Below, one piece after another: positions 18,955 through 28,610 of a DNA stretch of 64,000 bases. Below the pieces are notes generated by a model, which worked only from the letters and a program-made list of their open reading frames with translations, did not search any database and was not told the origin of the DNA. This DNA comes from Candidatus Pantoea persica (GTDB lineage Bacteria > Pseudomonadota > Gammaproteobacteria > Enterobacterales > Enterobacteriaceae): contig NZ_SMDS01000001.1 of the NCBI RefSeq assembly GCF_013753875.1, positions 1-64,000 of the forward strand. Reading direction: 5' to 3'. A program made the translations under genes and the position numbers. The first letter of the stretch is position 1. Each line of letters opens with the position of its first letter.

Positions 18955-19858
18955 GTGACCGAACTCAGCAATGCGCTGCTGGAAACGATCCTCGAACAGG
19001 TCCGCACGCTGACCGCACGCGGCAACGTCGCCAGCTATATTCCCGCCCTCGCCGAGGTGCCGGCGAGCGCGCTGGGCATCGCCGTCGTCACCACTGACAG
19101 GCAGTGCTATCAGGCAGGAGAAGCGCAGACCCGCTTCTCTGTTCCGTCCATATCTAAAGTGCTGCCGCGGAGCGTGACGCTGTCACGCTACAGCGACAAA
19201 AGAGCTGTGGCAGCGCGTCGGCAAGGAGCCGTCTGGTCAGCCGTTTAACTCGCTGGTGCAGCTAGAGCTGGAGCACGGCAAGCCACGCAATCCCTTTATC
19301 AAAGCCGGCGCGCTGGTAGTGTGCGATATGCTGGAGACGCGCCTGACCGCACTGCGCCAGCTGAGCGGCCAGCCGGACATTCACTACGATCGCCATGTGG
19401 CGCGCTCGGAGTATGAGCACTCCGCCCGCAACGCGGCGATCGCCTAGCTGATGAAGTCGTTCGGCAATTTCCACAACGGCGTCAGCGACGTGATGCAGAC
19501 CTATTTTCACTACTGTTGTGCGCTGTCGATGAGCTACGTCGAGATAGCGCACTGATTTCTTCATCTGGCGAACCTAGGCAAGACCGCTGACGGCGCCGCC
19601 TTTATTACGCCGCGTCAGGCGCGGCAGATTAACGCGCTGATGATCACCAGTGGCATGTATGACGGCGCAGGCGAGTTCGCCTGGCGCGTCGGCATGCCAG
19701 CGAAATCGGGCGGCGGCGGCGGCATTGTCGCCGTTATCCCCAATAAATAAAATGAGCATCGCGGTGTGGTCGCCGGGGCTGGACGCTGTCGGCAATTCGC
19801 TGGCGGGCACCGCCGCGCTGGAGCTGCTGAGCGAGCTTCTCGGCAGTTCGGTTTTCTG
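18955..19858 (+). pseudogene. glsB: Glutaminase (GlsA2/YneH type), broken
   Basis: A serine-dependent beta-lactamase-fold glutaminase. From the GTG at 18955: NALLETILEQVRTLTARGNVASYIPALAEV ... FSVPSISKVL (catalytic SxxK), a frameshift near 19165, then [45 protein letters not shown] and [11 protein letters not shown]. Stops follow at 19447 (TAG replacing the Trp of [12 protein letters not shown]), 19553 (TGA) and 19748 (TAA), plus an indel in FHYCALSM. The C-terminus [22 protein letters not shown] is still legible. Confidence 0.88.
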
Positions 19859-19866
19859 AGTCAGGC

Positions 19867-19887
19867 TGCCTGCTGCTCACGCAGGCA
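19867..19887. terminator. Hairpin after glsB
   Basis: GCCTGC and GCAGGC separated by 7 bases just after the glsB stop; weak, without a T tract. Confidence 0.3.
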
Positions 19888-19981
19888 GGCGCCGGGGCGA
19901 ATAATTTTTCCAGTTTTCGTCCCGCTCCCCCTCTTTACGCGTTAAAATGGCCCCTGACGTTTCTAGCTTGTGATGTTTTAG

Positions 19982-20416
19982 ATGACCTTGTTTACCCCGA
20001 TGCAAAAACGACTCAGCGCCTGCCTGGCTATCCTGGCGGTGCTGCTGCTGTTTGTCGCACCGGTGGTTTCTCAGGAGCTGATGGCGCGCCAGAGCAGCGC
20101 CATGCGCGCCGCAATGTTGCACCACGCGATGCCGGTGGCGCATCACAGAGACGCCGCAACCTCGCACGACGCCATGTCGATGGCGAACGCCGCGATGATG
20201 CCCCCCGGTCATATGATGGACTTGTCGGGTTTCGCCTGCGGCTACTGCAAACTGCTGGTGCATGTGCCGCTGATGATCTGGGCCGCCGTGCCCCTGATCT
20301 GGCTGACAATGATCGTCTCGCGCGCGCCGCCGCCCTTACGCGCAGTCTCGCCGCCCCGCCGACGCGAACGCCGCATTTACCGCCCTCGCGCCCCGCCTTG
20401 CCGCTGCCGCGCTTAA
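19982..20416 (+). CDS. DUF2946 family protein
   Basis: 144 residues. A hydrophobic segment (LSACLAILAVLLLFVAPVVSQEL) near the N-terminus is followed by a His/Met-rich stretch (MLHHAMPVAHHRDAATSHDAMSMANAAMMPPGHMMD), a CGYCKLLVH motif, a second hydrophobic helix and a C-terminal YRPRAPP signature. This is the DUF2946 pattern. The His/Met/Cys content suggests metal contact, likely copper. It is directly upstream of the PepSY protein, an arrangement seen with metal or siderophore uptake genes. No lesions are seen. An alternative start is the Met at residue 7. Confidence 0.7.
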   Translation: MTLFTPMQKRLSACLAILAVLLLFVAPVVSQELMARQSSAMRAAMLHHAMPVAHHRDAATSHDAMSMANAAMMPPGHMMDLSGFACGYCKLLVHVPLMIWAAVPLIWLTMIVSRAPPPLRAVSPPRRRERRIYRPRAPPCRCRA

Positions 20417-20489
20417 CTGAACGTTCTGCTTTTTCGCCGCGTGACGCGACGGAAAACCCCTGTTTTTAACTGAATAAAATGGATGCGCT

Positions 20490-22208
20490 ATGTCATCAGT
20501 TCAGGAAACAGTACGCCCGCGCGGGTCGCTATTCGGCTTATTACGCCGCCTGCATTTCTATATCGGGCTTTTTATCGCCCCCTTTATCTTTGTCGTCGCG
20601 CTCACCGGCACGCTCTATGTGCTGACGCCGCAGATTGAGCATCAGCTCTACGCCTCTGCCCTCAACACCGAGGCGCAGGGCGTGGCGCAGCCGCTGTCGG
20701 CGCAAATCGCCGCCGCGCGCCGCCATATCGGCGAGGCGGCGCGCATCTATGCTGTGCGCCCGGCCCCGGACTCGCATGAGACCACGCGCGTGCAGTTCAG
20801 CCAGCCCAACCTCGGCCCGTCAGAGTCGCGCTCGGTCTTTATCGATCCCTATACGCTACGGGTCACGGGCGATATGACGGTCTATGGCACCAGCGGCGTG
20901 CTGCCGCTGCGCATGTGGCTGGATCAGCTGCACCGCGGCCTGCTGCTGGGCGATGTCGGCCGCGCCTACAGCGAACTGGCCGCCTCTTGGCTGTGGGTCG
21001 CGGCGCTGGGCGGCATAGTGCTGTGGCTCGGCACGCGGCCGCGGCGAGCGGATAAAGCGAAGCGCGTTGGCTTCGCCTTCGCGCGCCACTGGCATATCAA
21101 GCTCGGCCTGACGCTGGCGCTGGGTCTAGTTTTCTTCTCCGTGACCGGTTTAACCTGGTCGCAGTGGGCGGGCGGCAATATCGACAAAATGCGAAGCGAG
21201 CTGGGCTGGCTGACGCCGCAGGTGCGCACCGCGCTGGATGCGCATACTCCCGTCGCGACGGCTGATCCCCATGCCGATTACCATGCGATGCCGCAAATAG
21301 CAGGCATGGCCATGGGCGGCATGGCAAGGCCCACTTTTCCGCCCGCGCTGGCGAACGCGGCCAACGGCGACTGGGACGGCGTGCTAAGCGCCGCGCGCCG
21401 CAGCGGCATTCATGCGGCGAAGGTCGAGCTACGGCAGCCGAAAGGCGACGGCCAGGCCTGGACGGTGAGTGAAATCGATCGCAGCTGGCCCAGCCATGTT
21501 GACGCCGTCTCCGTCGATCCCGCCAGCTTCGCCATTGTCGATCGCGTCGAGTTTGCCCATTTCCCGCTGGTGGCCAAACTCACGCGCTGGGGCGTCGATG
21601 CCCATATGGGCGTGCTATTCGGCTTGCCGAACCAGCTGCTGCTCGCCTTTTTCGGTGTCGGACTGTGCGCCATTATCGCACTGGGCTACCGCATATGGTG
21701 GATCCGCCGCCCGGCGCTGCCAGCGCTCAATCCGGCGCAGACGCTGCTGAGCGCCTGGCTGGCGCTGCCGCGCTATGCGCAGGAGGCATCACTGATTGTG
21801 GCGCTGGCGCTGGGCTGGGCCTTGCCGATGATGGGCGCAAGCCTGCTGGCGTTTCTGGCCATCGACCTGCTGCACTGGCGCCGCGCCGCCGCGCCACAGA
21901 CCTATACGCCGCCTGACCAGCAGTCGCCGCTGGGCATCGTGCGCGGCCGCTTCGCCAAGAAGCAGAAAGAGATGCGCTATTTTCTGCGCAGCGTGGCCGT
22001 GCTGTGGCTGATTGTTGGCGCGGTAATGGGCAAGGCGATCGTCAGCGGGGTGATTGAGCAGTATCAGATCGCCTTCAGCGACTGGTCGCTGTTGATGTAC
22101 GTCACCCAGGCGCTGATGGTGCTGCTCTATACCTCGGTGTTTACCGGCCTGATGTCGATTCCGCTCTGGTATTTCTTCCTCGGCGAAAGCGACGAGCAGG
22201 GCAAGTAG
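20490..22208 (+). CDS. PepSY-associated TM helix protein (PiuB-like)
   Basis: Intact, 572 residues. The first helix (LHFYIGLFIAPFIFVVALTGTLYVL), the PepSY-type periplasmic segments, LHRGLLLGDVGRAYSELAASWLWVAALGGIVLWL and HIKLGLTLALGLVFFSVTGLTWSQW are the PepSY_TM family pattern. Such proteins are inner-membrane parts of iron, siderophore or copper systems and are thought to be ferric reductases. A Met/His-rich loop (YHAMPQIAGMAMGGMARP) supports a metal role. Residues about 480-572 (LGIVRGRFAKKQKEMRYFLRSVAV ... FFLGESDEQGK) form an extra two-helix tail that looks like a separate small membrane protein fused on. DUF2946 lies just upstream. Confidence 0.8.
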   Translation: MSSVQETVRPRGSLFGLLRRLHFYIGLFIAPFIFVVALTGTLYVLTPQIEHQLYASALNTEAQGVAQPLSAQIAAARRHIGEAARIYAVRPAPDSHETTRVQFSQPNLGPSESRSVFIDPYTLRVTGDMTVYGTSGVLPLRMWLDQLHRGLLLGDVGRAYSELAASWLWVAALGGIVLWLGTRPRRADKAKRVGFAFARHWHIKLGLTLALGLVFFSVTGLTWSQWAGGNIDKMRSELGWLTPQVRTALDAHTPVATADPHADYHAMPQIAGMAMGGMARPTFPPALANAANGDWDGVLSAARRSGIHAAKVELRQPKGDGQAWTVSEIDRSWPSHVDAVSVDPASFAIVDRVEFAHFPLVAKLTRWGVDAHMGVLFGLPNQLLLAFFGVGLCAIIALGYRIWWIRRPALPALNPAQTLLSAWLALPRYAQEASLIVALALGWALPMMGASLLAFLAIDLLHWRRAAAPQTYTPPDQQSPLGIVRGRFAKKQKEMRYFLRSVAVLWLIVGAVMGKAIVSGVIEQYQIAFSDWSLLMYVTQALMVLLYTSVFTGLMSIPLWYFFLGESDEQGK

Positions 22209-22217
22209 AACCGATTC

Positions 22218-22241
22218 GCTGCCCGCTTAGCGGCGGGCAGC
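22218..22241 (+). terminator. Terminator of the PepSY gene
   Basis: GCTGCCCGC and GCGGGCAGC pair around a 6-base loop 10 bases after the TAG, followed within 10 bases by an A/T-rich stretch. Confidence 0.6.
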
Positions 22242-22335
22242 TTGTTCAAAAAAACTAAAACTTCTCAGCAAATCTCCCGCCTTTTTATATTTTTCAACGG
22301 TTTATCTCCCTATTGGCTTACAGCAGGAGAGAATC

Positions 22336-23028
22336 ATGAACGTCGTACGCGCCCATCGTGGCCAGCTGTTTGAATATGGTCCCTTTACCATTCGCCGCCT
22401 GCGTCCGGGCGAACGCTTCGGCCCGCTGGCAATTGTCGATATGACCACGCTGAAGCTCGGCGCGCGCATTCCCATGCATAAGCATGTTAATGACGACATT
22501 CTCAGCTATGTCTGGCGCGGCTCCGTCCAGCACACCGACGTCAACAGCGCGCGTACGCCGTTTTCGGCCAAACGGGTGATGGTGGTCAACGCGGGCGAAG
22601 GCCTGCGCCATGAGGAATCCGCGCCGCTGATTGAGGCAGAAGTGCTGTAGGCGTTTATCCGTCCGGCGGAGAGCCCAGAACCCAGCTGCTGGAGCACACC
22701 GAGGGGGTGTCACCCACAACGCCTGGAGCTGGCTGGCCAGGAAAACAGCGCGGCGCCGCTGACACTGCGCCAGGCGGTGCATATCTATAACGTGCGCCCT
22801 GAACGCGGGAACACGCTGGCGGTCCCCACCCTGCCCGGCTTTGCGCCCTAGCTGGCAGTGCTTGACAGCGTGGTCAGCCTCGACGGTCAGCGCTTACACA
22901 AAGGCGACGTAGCGGGTGACACTAGCGGCCTGCCGCCGGTCACCGCCAAGCGCGATGCAACGCTGACCTGTTTTCTGGTGGATGGGGAAGCTACGGGAGT
23001 GCTGAGCGGGACCGTCAACGGCAGCTAA
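22336..23028 (+). pseudogene. Pirin family protein, broken
   Basis: Cupin-fold pirin: MNVVRAHRGQLFEYGPFTIRRLRPGERFGPLAIVDMTTLKLGARIPMHKHVNDDILSYVWRG (metal-binding His residues present). A TAG at 22648 (from CAG) interrupts LIEAEVL-stop-AFIRP, a frameshift occurs near 22690, another TAG lies at 22849 (FAP-stop-LAVLDSVVSLDGQRLHKGD), and the gene ends at a TAA at 23026. The length matches the short pirin-like proteins of enterobacteria (about 230 residues). Confidence 0.75.
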
Positions 23029-23033
23029 GAAAA

Positions 23034-23064
23034 AAAGGGGGAAGGCCTTGGCCTTCCCCCCTTT
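23034..23064. terminator. Bidirectional rho-independent terminator
   Basis: A long stem of GGGGGAAGGCC and GGCCTTCCCCC with a two-base loop, preceded by an A run and followed by TTTT, placed between convergent genes (pirin and a small HTH gene). Confidence 0.85.
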
Positions 23065-23285
23065 TCAGGACGCGTGATGATGGTGTCGCGCGCGCTGTAG
23101 CGTGTGCCTGAACTGACGCACCTCTTCCCGCGCCCAGCAGCGATCGCGAAAGGCGACCTTCTCCAGCGGCGCCTGAAGCGGCAACCCTTCCAAGGTGCCA
23201 CGATTACAGCAGGCGCGAACCAGTCTTGACGGCGACACCTCAAGATCGCTGCCACCTCCGTCAACGTCATCACTTCACTTTTCAT
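23065..23285 (-). pseudogene. Small HTH/excisionase-like protein, one frameshift
   Basis: MKSEVMTLTEVAAILRC is the first half of a small MerR/excisionase-type helix-turn-helix. A one-base change near 23233 moves the sensible text to another frame: SPSRLVRACCNRGTLEGLPLQAPLEKVAFRDRCWAREEVRQFRHTLQRARHHHHAS, ending at a TGA at 23065. About 73 codons in all. It could be a sequencing indel, but the setting makes decay more likely. Confidence 0.45.
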
Positions 23286-23466
23286 ACCCGCCCCCTTATT
23301 GCTTGCGGCGTTATGCATCTTCAACCTGTCCGCAAAAAATTTTTTGATCTGGCGCAGTGAATAAGCGTCGCTTTTTTGCGCAAGACAGAAAAACCAGCTT
23401 TTGCCTGCTGGCAAAGCGGCAGTTTTTCGCCTATGCTTACCCTTTTCCCGCTCTTTGCGAGGTCGC

Positions 23467-24051
23467 GTGAAACCCTACCCTCTGTTACTTGCCTCTCTGC
23501 TTTTCTCCGGCGCGGCCAGCGCCTTTAACGTCGAAATCGGCAAGCCGCTTCCGCTGGTATTTATCAGCAACGAGGGCGAGCTGGTGCTGAATCAACAGGA
23601 TCTGAGCTACCAGCGCTGGAGCAGCCAGTCGCTCACCGGCCAGGCGCGCCTGGTCATTCACGTCGCCGGAAGACTCCCCGCGAAGGCGCAGAGCGCGCCG
23701 CTGATTGCGGCGCTGCAACAGGCGAATTTCCCTCGCAGCCTGCAGAGCACCACTATCGTTAATACCGATGACGCCATTCCGGGCAGCGCCATCTTTGTCG
23801 AGCGCAGCATCGCCTCCAGCAAGCGGGATACGCCCTGGCAGCACTTTATTCTCGACAACAGCGGCGTCGCGCAGCGCGCCTGGCAGCTGACGCCGCAGGG
23901 TTTGACGGTAATTATTATTGATGCGCAAGGCCTAGTGCGCTTCGTCAGAGATGGCGCGCTCACCTCGGCGGAGCTCAAGCAGGCGATTGCGCTGCTGCGC
24001 CAGCTGCTGGCCGATCCCACCGGGCAAACGCAGACCGCACTTCGTTCGTGA
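23467..24051 (+). CDS. ytfJ: YtfJ family periplasmic protein
   Basis: Intact, 194 residues from the GTG at 23467, which places a clean signal peptide at the N-terminus (MKPYPLLLASLLFSGAASA, cleavage before FNVEIGKPL). The text GELVLNQQDLSYQRWSSQSLTGQARLVIHVAGR, TTIVNTDDAIPGSAIFVERS and FILDNSGVAQRAWQL matches E. coli YtfJ throughout, a thioredoxin-fold-like periplasmic protein of unknown job. A longer in-frame start at 23401 would destroy the signal peptide. Confidence 0.85.
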   Translation: MKPYPLLLASLLFSGAASAFNVEIGKPLPLVFISNEGELVLNQQDLSYQRWSSQSLTGQARLVIHVAGRLPAKAQSAPLIAALQQANFPRSLQSTTIVNTDDAIPGSAIFVERSIASSKRDTPWQHFILDNSGVAQRAWQLTPQGLTVIIIDAQGLVRFVRDGALTSAELKQAIALLRQLLADPTGQTQTALRS

Positions 24052-24277
24052 ATAAAATTAATTGTTTATTTTCATTTATTTCCGTTTTGACGCTCAGCCG
24101 GCAAATTCTCGACTACGCTTTATTCACCGCCGCGTCAAAACCAAACGAGTACTCTCAGATCATTGCGGCCATTAGATAACAGACTTAACTTTTTCTGATG
24201 GCTCCTTTGCGTGCGCCACTTCGTTCATCGCAATCACGATAGGCCGACGCGCTCACCTGCAAGTAAGGACTGCCATC

Positions 24278-25186
24278 ATGACTATTTTTGCTGAAAGAGA
24301 TCACGCCATTATTCACAGCGATCCCCTGATGCTATTAACCGATATCGAGCAGCGTCTCGATCGGCTACTGCCGGTTGAGAGCGAGCGCGACTGCTTGGGC
24401 CTCGCCATGCGCGAAGGCGCGCTGGCGCCGGGCAAGCGCATTCGCCCGGTGCTGCTGATGCTTACCGCGCGCGATCTCGGCTACTGCGACGATCACAGCG
24501 GCCTGCTCGACTTTGCCTGCGCCATTGAGATGGTGCATGCCGCCTCGCTGATCCTTGATGACATTCCCTGTATGGACGATGCCGAAATGCGGCGCGGCCG
24601 CCCCACAATTCACCGCCAGTTTGGCGAACCGGTCGCCATTCTGGCTGCCGTGGCGCTGCTGAGCCGCGCCTTCGGCGTCATCGCGCTGGCGGACGGCATC
24701 AGCAGCCAGGCGAAAACCCAGGCAGTGGCGGAGCTTTCCCATGCCGTCGGCGTGCAGGGACTGGTGCAGGGGCAGTTTCGCGATCTGACCGAAGGCAGCC
24801 AGCCACGCAGCGCCGATGCCATTCAGCTTACCAATCACTTCAAAACCAGCACGCTGTTCGGCGCAGCGATGCAGATGGCCTCTGTCGCCGCCAGCGCGCC
24901 GCTGGCGGCGCGCGAGAAGCTGCATCACTTTGCGCTCGATCTCGGCCAAGCTTTTCAGCTGCTCGACGACCTGGCGGACGGCCTCAGCGATACAGGCAAG
25001 GATCCCTTTCAGGACGCGGGCAAGTCGACACTGGTCAACATGCTGGGCAGCCAGGCGGTGGAAAAGCGCCTACGCGATCACCTGAAGCGCGCGGATCGTC
25101 ATCTGGCGGCCGCCTGCAACAGCGGCTACGCCACCCGGCACTTTGTTCAGGCCTGGTTCGACAAAAAGCTCGCCGCGGTCGGCTGA
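24278..25186 (+). CDS. crtE: Geranylgeranyl diphosphate synthase CrtE
   Basis: Intact, 302 residues. It condenses IPP units on to allylic diphosphates to give C20 GGPP, the carotenoid precursor, in the cytoplasm. The first aspartate-rich motif is LDDIPCMDD (residues 93-101) with the following RRGRPTIH; the second is LLDDLADG (around Asp230/231/234). KRIRP near residue 53 binds diphosphate. It is the first gene of the carotenoid cluster, with AAGGA before the ATG. The 226 bases upstream carry no gene and should contain the operon promoter. Idi follows 34 bases on. Confidence 0.95.
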   Translation: MTIFAERDHAIIHSDPLMLLTDIEQRLDRLLPVESERDCLGLAMREGALAPGKRIRPVLLMLTARDLGYCDDHSGLLDFACAIEMVHAASLILDDIPCMDDAEMRRGRPTIHRQFGEPVAILAAVALLSRAFGVIALADGISSQAKTQAVAELSHAVGVQGLVQGQFRDLTEGSQPRSADAIQLTNHFKTSTLFGAAMQMASVAASAPLAAREKLHHFALDLGQAFQLLDDLADGLSDTGKDPFQDAGKSTLVNMLGSQAVEKRLRDHLKRADRHLAAACNSGYATRHFVQAWFDKKLAAVG

Positions 25187-25220
25187 CCGCGCGTTTTCCG
25201 TCTGACGATAGGGAGCAGCA

Positions 25221-26252
25221 ATGCAGGACACGGACCTGACGAAACGCAAAAACGATCACCTCGATATCGTCCTGGGCGGCACAGCCGCCGCAGGCAGCTT
25301 CGGCCGCTGGCGCTTTACCCACTGCGCGCTGCCGGAGCTGGACCTAGATCAAATCGACCTGCGCACGCAGCTGTTTAACCGCAGCATGCAGGCCCCCTTT
25401 CTTGTCAGCTCCATGACCGGCGGCGCCGCGCGCGCCCTGAGCATCAATCACCATCTCGCCGAAGCGGCACAGCGGCTCGGGCTGGCGCTGGGCGTCGGAT
25501 CGCAGCGCGTGGCGCTGGAGAGCGAGAACAGCTTCGGTCTGACGCGCGAGCTACGCCGTATTGCGCCGGATATTCCGCTGCTCGCCAATCTCGGCGCGGC
25601 GCAGATCCTTGGTGCGCAGGGCCGTCAGCGCGCGGTCGACGCGGTCAATATGATTGAGGCCGATGCGCTGATCGTGCATCTCAATCCCTTGCAGGAGGCG
25701 CTGCAGCGCGGCGGCGATCGCGACTGGCGCGGCGTGATGCAGGCGATCGCCGAGCTGGTGGCGACGCTGAAGGTGCCGGTGGTGATAAAAGAGGTCGGCG
25801 CGGGCATCTCGCCTCAGGTGGCGCAGCGGCTGGCCGAGGCGGGCATCAGCATGATTGACATCGCCGGCGCGGGCGGCACCAGCTGGGCGGCGGTCGAGGG
25901 CGAACGCGCCAGCAGCGCGCAGCAGCGCGCGGTGGCGATGGCCTTCGCCGACTGGGGCATTCCCACAGACGAGGCGCTGTGCGCGGTGCGCGCGGCGCTG
26001 CCCACCATGCCGCTGATCGCCTCCGGCGGCATCCGCGACGGCATTGACGCGGCGAAAGCGCTGCGGCTCGGCGCCGATATCGTCGGGCAGGCAGCGGCAG
26101 TGCTGACCAGCGCCCTGCACTCCACCGACGCGGTGATCGCCCACTTTGAAACGCTGATTGAGCAGCTGCGCGTCGCTTGTTTTTGCACCGGCAGCGCCAA
26201 CCTACGCCAGCTGCGCCTCGCGCCGCTGCAGCGCGCGGGAGATCCGGCATGA
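25221..26252 (+). CDS. idi: Type 2 isopentenyl-diphosphate isomerase
   Basis: Intact, 343 residues. This FMN- and NADPH-dependent enzyme interconverts IPP and DMAPP and feeds CrtE. Family marks: [12 protein letters not shown] at the N-terminus, [24 protein letters not shown], the [10 protein letters not shown] segment, [14 protein letters not shown] and [27 protein letters not shown] (FMN phosphate site). GGGAG precedes the ATG. Its TGA overlaps the crtX start (ATGA), so translation is coupled. Presence of idi between crtE and crtX is the arrangement of several Pantoea clusters. Confidence 0.95.
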   Translation: MQDTDLTKRKNDHLDIVLGGTAAAGSFGRWRFTHCALPELDLDQIDLRTQLFNRSMQAPFLVSSMTGGAARALSINHHLAEAAQRLGLALGVGSQRVALESENSFGLTRELRRIAPDIPLLANLGAAQILGAQGRQRAVDAVNMIEADALIVHLNPLQEALQRGGDRDWRGVMQAIAELVATLKVPVVIKEVGAGISPQVAQRLAEAGISMIDIAGAGGTSWAAVEGERASSAQQRAVAMAFADWGIPTDEALCAVRAALPTMPLIASGGIRDGIDAAKALRLGADIVGQAAAVLTSALHSTDAVIAHFETLIEQLRVACFCTGSANLRQLRLAPLQRAGDPA

Positions 26253-27463
26253 GCCATTTCGCCGTGATTTCACCGCCGTTTTACAGCCATGTGCGCGCGC
26301 TGCAAGCGCTGGCGCAATCCCTAGTAGCACGCGGCCACCGCATCACCTTTGTCCAGCAGACGGACGTTGCCGCATTGCTGAACGATCCTCGCATCGGCTT
26401 CCATGCGGTCGGACTGGCGACGCATCCTGCGGGCGCGCTCGACCATACGCTTCAGCTGGCGGCGCATCCGGGCGAGCCGGGCATCCTGCGCCTGATCCGC
26501 GATACGGCCGACAGCACCGATATGCTGTGCCGTCAACTGCCGCTGGCGCTGCGGTCGCTCGGCATCGACGGGGTTATCGTCGATCAGATGACACCCGCCG
26601 GCGGACTGGTGGCGGAAGACTTAAGACTGCCCTTTGTCTCTGTCGCCTGCGCGCTGCCCATTAACCGCGAAGCGCATTTCCCGCTGCCGGTGATGCCCTT
26701 TTTATGGGGAACCGACGCCGCCGCGCGTGAGCACTATACCTCCAGCGAGAAGATCTACGATTGGCTGATGCGCCGCCACGACCGCGTGCTGGCGCGCCAT
26801 GCCGAAGCCTTCGGCCTCGCCGGTCCACGTCAGCCGCATCAGTGCCTGTCGCCGCTGGCACTGATCAGCCAGCTGCCGCAGCCGCTCGATTTTCCGTGCC
26901 GCGCACTGCCTGAGCACTTTCACGCTGCGGCCCGCCGCCGCGCCGTCCGCGACGCCGCTGTTCGGCGACAGCGGTCGGCCGCGCATTTTTGCCTCGCCCG
27001 GCATGCTGCAGGGCGGGCGCTACGACCTGTTCGAAACGCTGGCGAAAGCCTGCCGCGAGCTGGACGCCGAGCTGCTTATCGCCTACTTCGGCGGCCTGAG
27101 CGATTTCCAGGCGCGCAAGTTGCTACGCGCCGGCGCGGCGATTACCCACGGCGGACTCAACACCGTGCTCGACGCCATCGCCAGCGGCACGCCGCTGCTC
27201 GCCATCCCGCTGGCCTTCAATCAGCCCGGCATTGCCGCGCGGCTAGTGCACCACCTGGGTATTCGCGCTTCGCCACCAGCCACCAGCTGACGCGCCATCT
27301 GCGTCATCTGCTGGAGGAGCAGGAGGTCAACCGTTGCATGGCGGCGCTGCCGCCACAGCTGGCCCACTGCGGCGGCGTCGAGCGCGCTGCGGAGATTACC
27401 GAGCGCGCGCTGCTGACGCGTCAGCCAGTGCGCGCGGAGAAGTCCTATGACATCGCAGTATGA
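26249..27463 (+). pseudogene. crtX: Zeaxanthin glucosyltransferase CrtX, frameshifted and deleted
   Basis: The N-terminal half reads normally ([43 protein letters not shown] ... LISQLPQPLDFPCRALPEHFHA). Near 26925 the frame changes; the text continues as PLFGDSGRPRIFASPGMLQGGRYDLFETLAKACRELDAELLIAYFGGLSDFQAR. About 20 residues of the UDP-sugar-binding region are missing near 27120 before AITHGGLNTVLDAIASGTPLLAIPLAFNQPGIAARLVHH. A second frameshift near 27260 returns to the first frame (RFATSHQLTRHLRHLLEEQ), ending at a TGA at 27461. The first frame stays open to the end, so a 404-residue chimera could be made, but without a donor site. Zeaxanthin glucosylation should be lost. Confidence 0.9.
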
Positions 27464-28610
27464 TCTGCTGCTGCTCGGCGCCGGCCTGGCGAACGGCCTG
27501 CTGGCGCTGCGGCTGAAGCAGTGCCAGCCCGCGCTGCGGCTGCTGGTGCTGGACGCCGAAGCCCACACGGGCGGCAATCACACCTGGTGCTTCCACGCCG
27601 AGGATCTCACCGCGCAGCAGCATTACTGGATCGCGCCGCTGGTGGCGCACCGCTGGCCGCACTACGAGGTGCGCTTTCCCCGGCTGACGCGCCAGCTCGA
27701 CAGCGGCTACCTGTGCGTTACCTCGACGCGCTTCGACGAGGTGCTTCGGGCGGAGCTGCAGGATGTGATGCGCCTGAATCAGACCATCGCCAGCTGCGGC
27801 GAAGATCACGTGCGGCTCGCCAGCGGCGAAATTCTGCGCGCGCGCGCCGTGATCGACGGCCGCGGCTATCAGCCCGACGCGGCGTTGCAGATCGGCTTTC
27901 AGGCATTCATCGGCCAAGAGTGGACGCTGAGCCAGCCGCACGCCCTCAGCGGACCGATCCTGATGGACGCCACGGTGGATCAGCAGGAGGGCTATCGCTT
28001 TGTCTATACGCTGCCTCTCTCCCCGACGCGCCTGCTGATCGAGGACACCCACTATATCGACAACATGTCGCTCTCTGCGGCGCAGGCGCGGCAGAACATC
28101 TGCGACTACGCCACCCGTCAGGGCTGGATGCTGGAAACCCTGGCACGGGAAGAGCGCGGCGCGCTGCCGATTACGCTGGCGGGCGATTTCAATCGCTTCT
28201 GGCAGCATCGTCAAGGCTGCGTCGGGCTGCGCGCCGGCCTATTCCATCCGACCACCGGCTATTCGCTGTCGCTGGCAGCCTCGCTGGCGGACGCACTCGC
28301 CGCCCGCCGCGATTTTTCGCCCGAGACGCTGGCGCCATGCATTCACCGCTTTGCGCAGGACGCCTGGCGGCGTCAGGGCTTTTTCCGCCTTCTTAACCGT
28401 ATGCTGTTTCTGGCCGGCGACGCCGACCAGCGCTGGCGCGTGATGCAGCGCTTTTACGGGCTGCCGCAGGGGCTTATCGCCCGCTTTTATGCCGGCAGGC
28501 TGACGCTGGCCGACCGCGCGCGCATTCTTAGCGGCAAGCCGCCGGTGCCGCTGCTGGCGGCCCTGCAGGCCGCTTTTACTCAACCTTCTGGACGAAGAGC
28601 ATCACGATGA
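27447..28610 (+). CDS. crtY: Lycopene beta-cyclase CrtY
   Basis: Intact, 387 residues. It converts lycopene to beta-carotene by cyclising both ends. N-terminal dinucleotide site YDLLLLGAGLANGLLALRL; GGNHTWCFHAEDL; the ILMDATVDQQEGYRFVYTLPLSPTRLLIEDTHYID region; and GLRAGLFHPTTGYSLSLAASLAD are family hallmarks. The start overlaps the end of crtX by 17 bases and its stop overlaps the crtI start (ATGA), so it is translated as part of the operon. No lesion, although crtX just upstream is broken. Confidence 0.95.
   Translation: MTSQYDLLLLGAGLANGLLALRLKQCQPALRLLVLDAEAHTGGNHTWCFHAEDLTAQQHYWIAPLVAHRWPHYEVRFPRLTRQLDSGYLCVTSTRFDEVLRAELQDVMRLNQTIASCGEDHVRLASGEILRARAVIDGRGYQPDAALQIGFQAFIGQEWTLSQPHALSGPILMDATVDQQEGYRFVYTLPLSPTRLLIEDTHYIDNMSLSAAQARQNICDYATRQGWMLETLAREERGALPITLAGDFNRFWQHRQGCVGLRAGLFHPTTGYSLSLAASLADALAARRDFSPETLAPCIHRFAQDAWRRQGFFRLLNRMLFLAGDADQRWRVMQRFYGLPQGLIARFYAGRLTLADRARILSGKPPVPLLAALQAAFTQPSGRRASR

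Noticed and set aside
25551-26144. Long open frames on the opposite strand of the crt genes and other GC-rich genes.
   Set aside because: They mirror real coding regions, have Arg/Ala/His-rich composition and match no family; they are by-products of GC-rich third positions.
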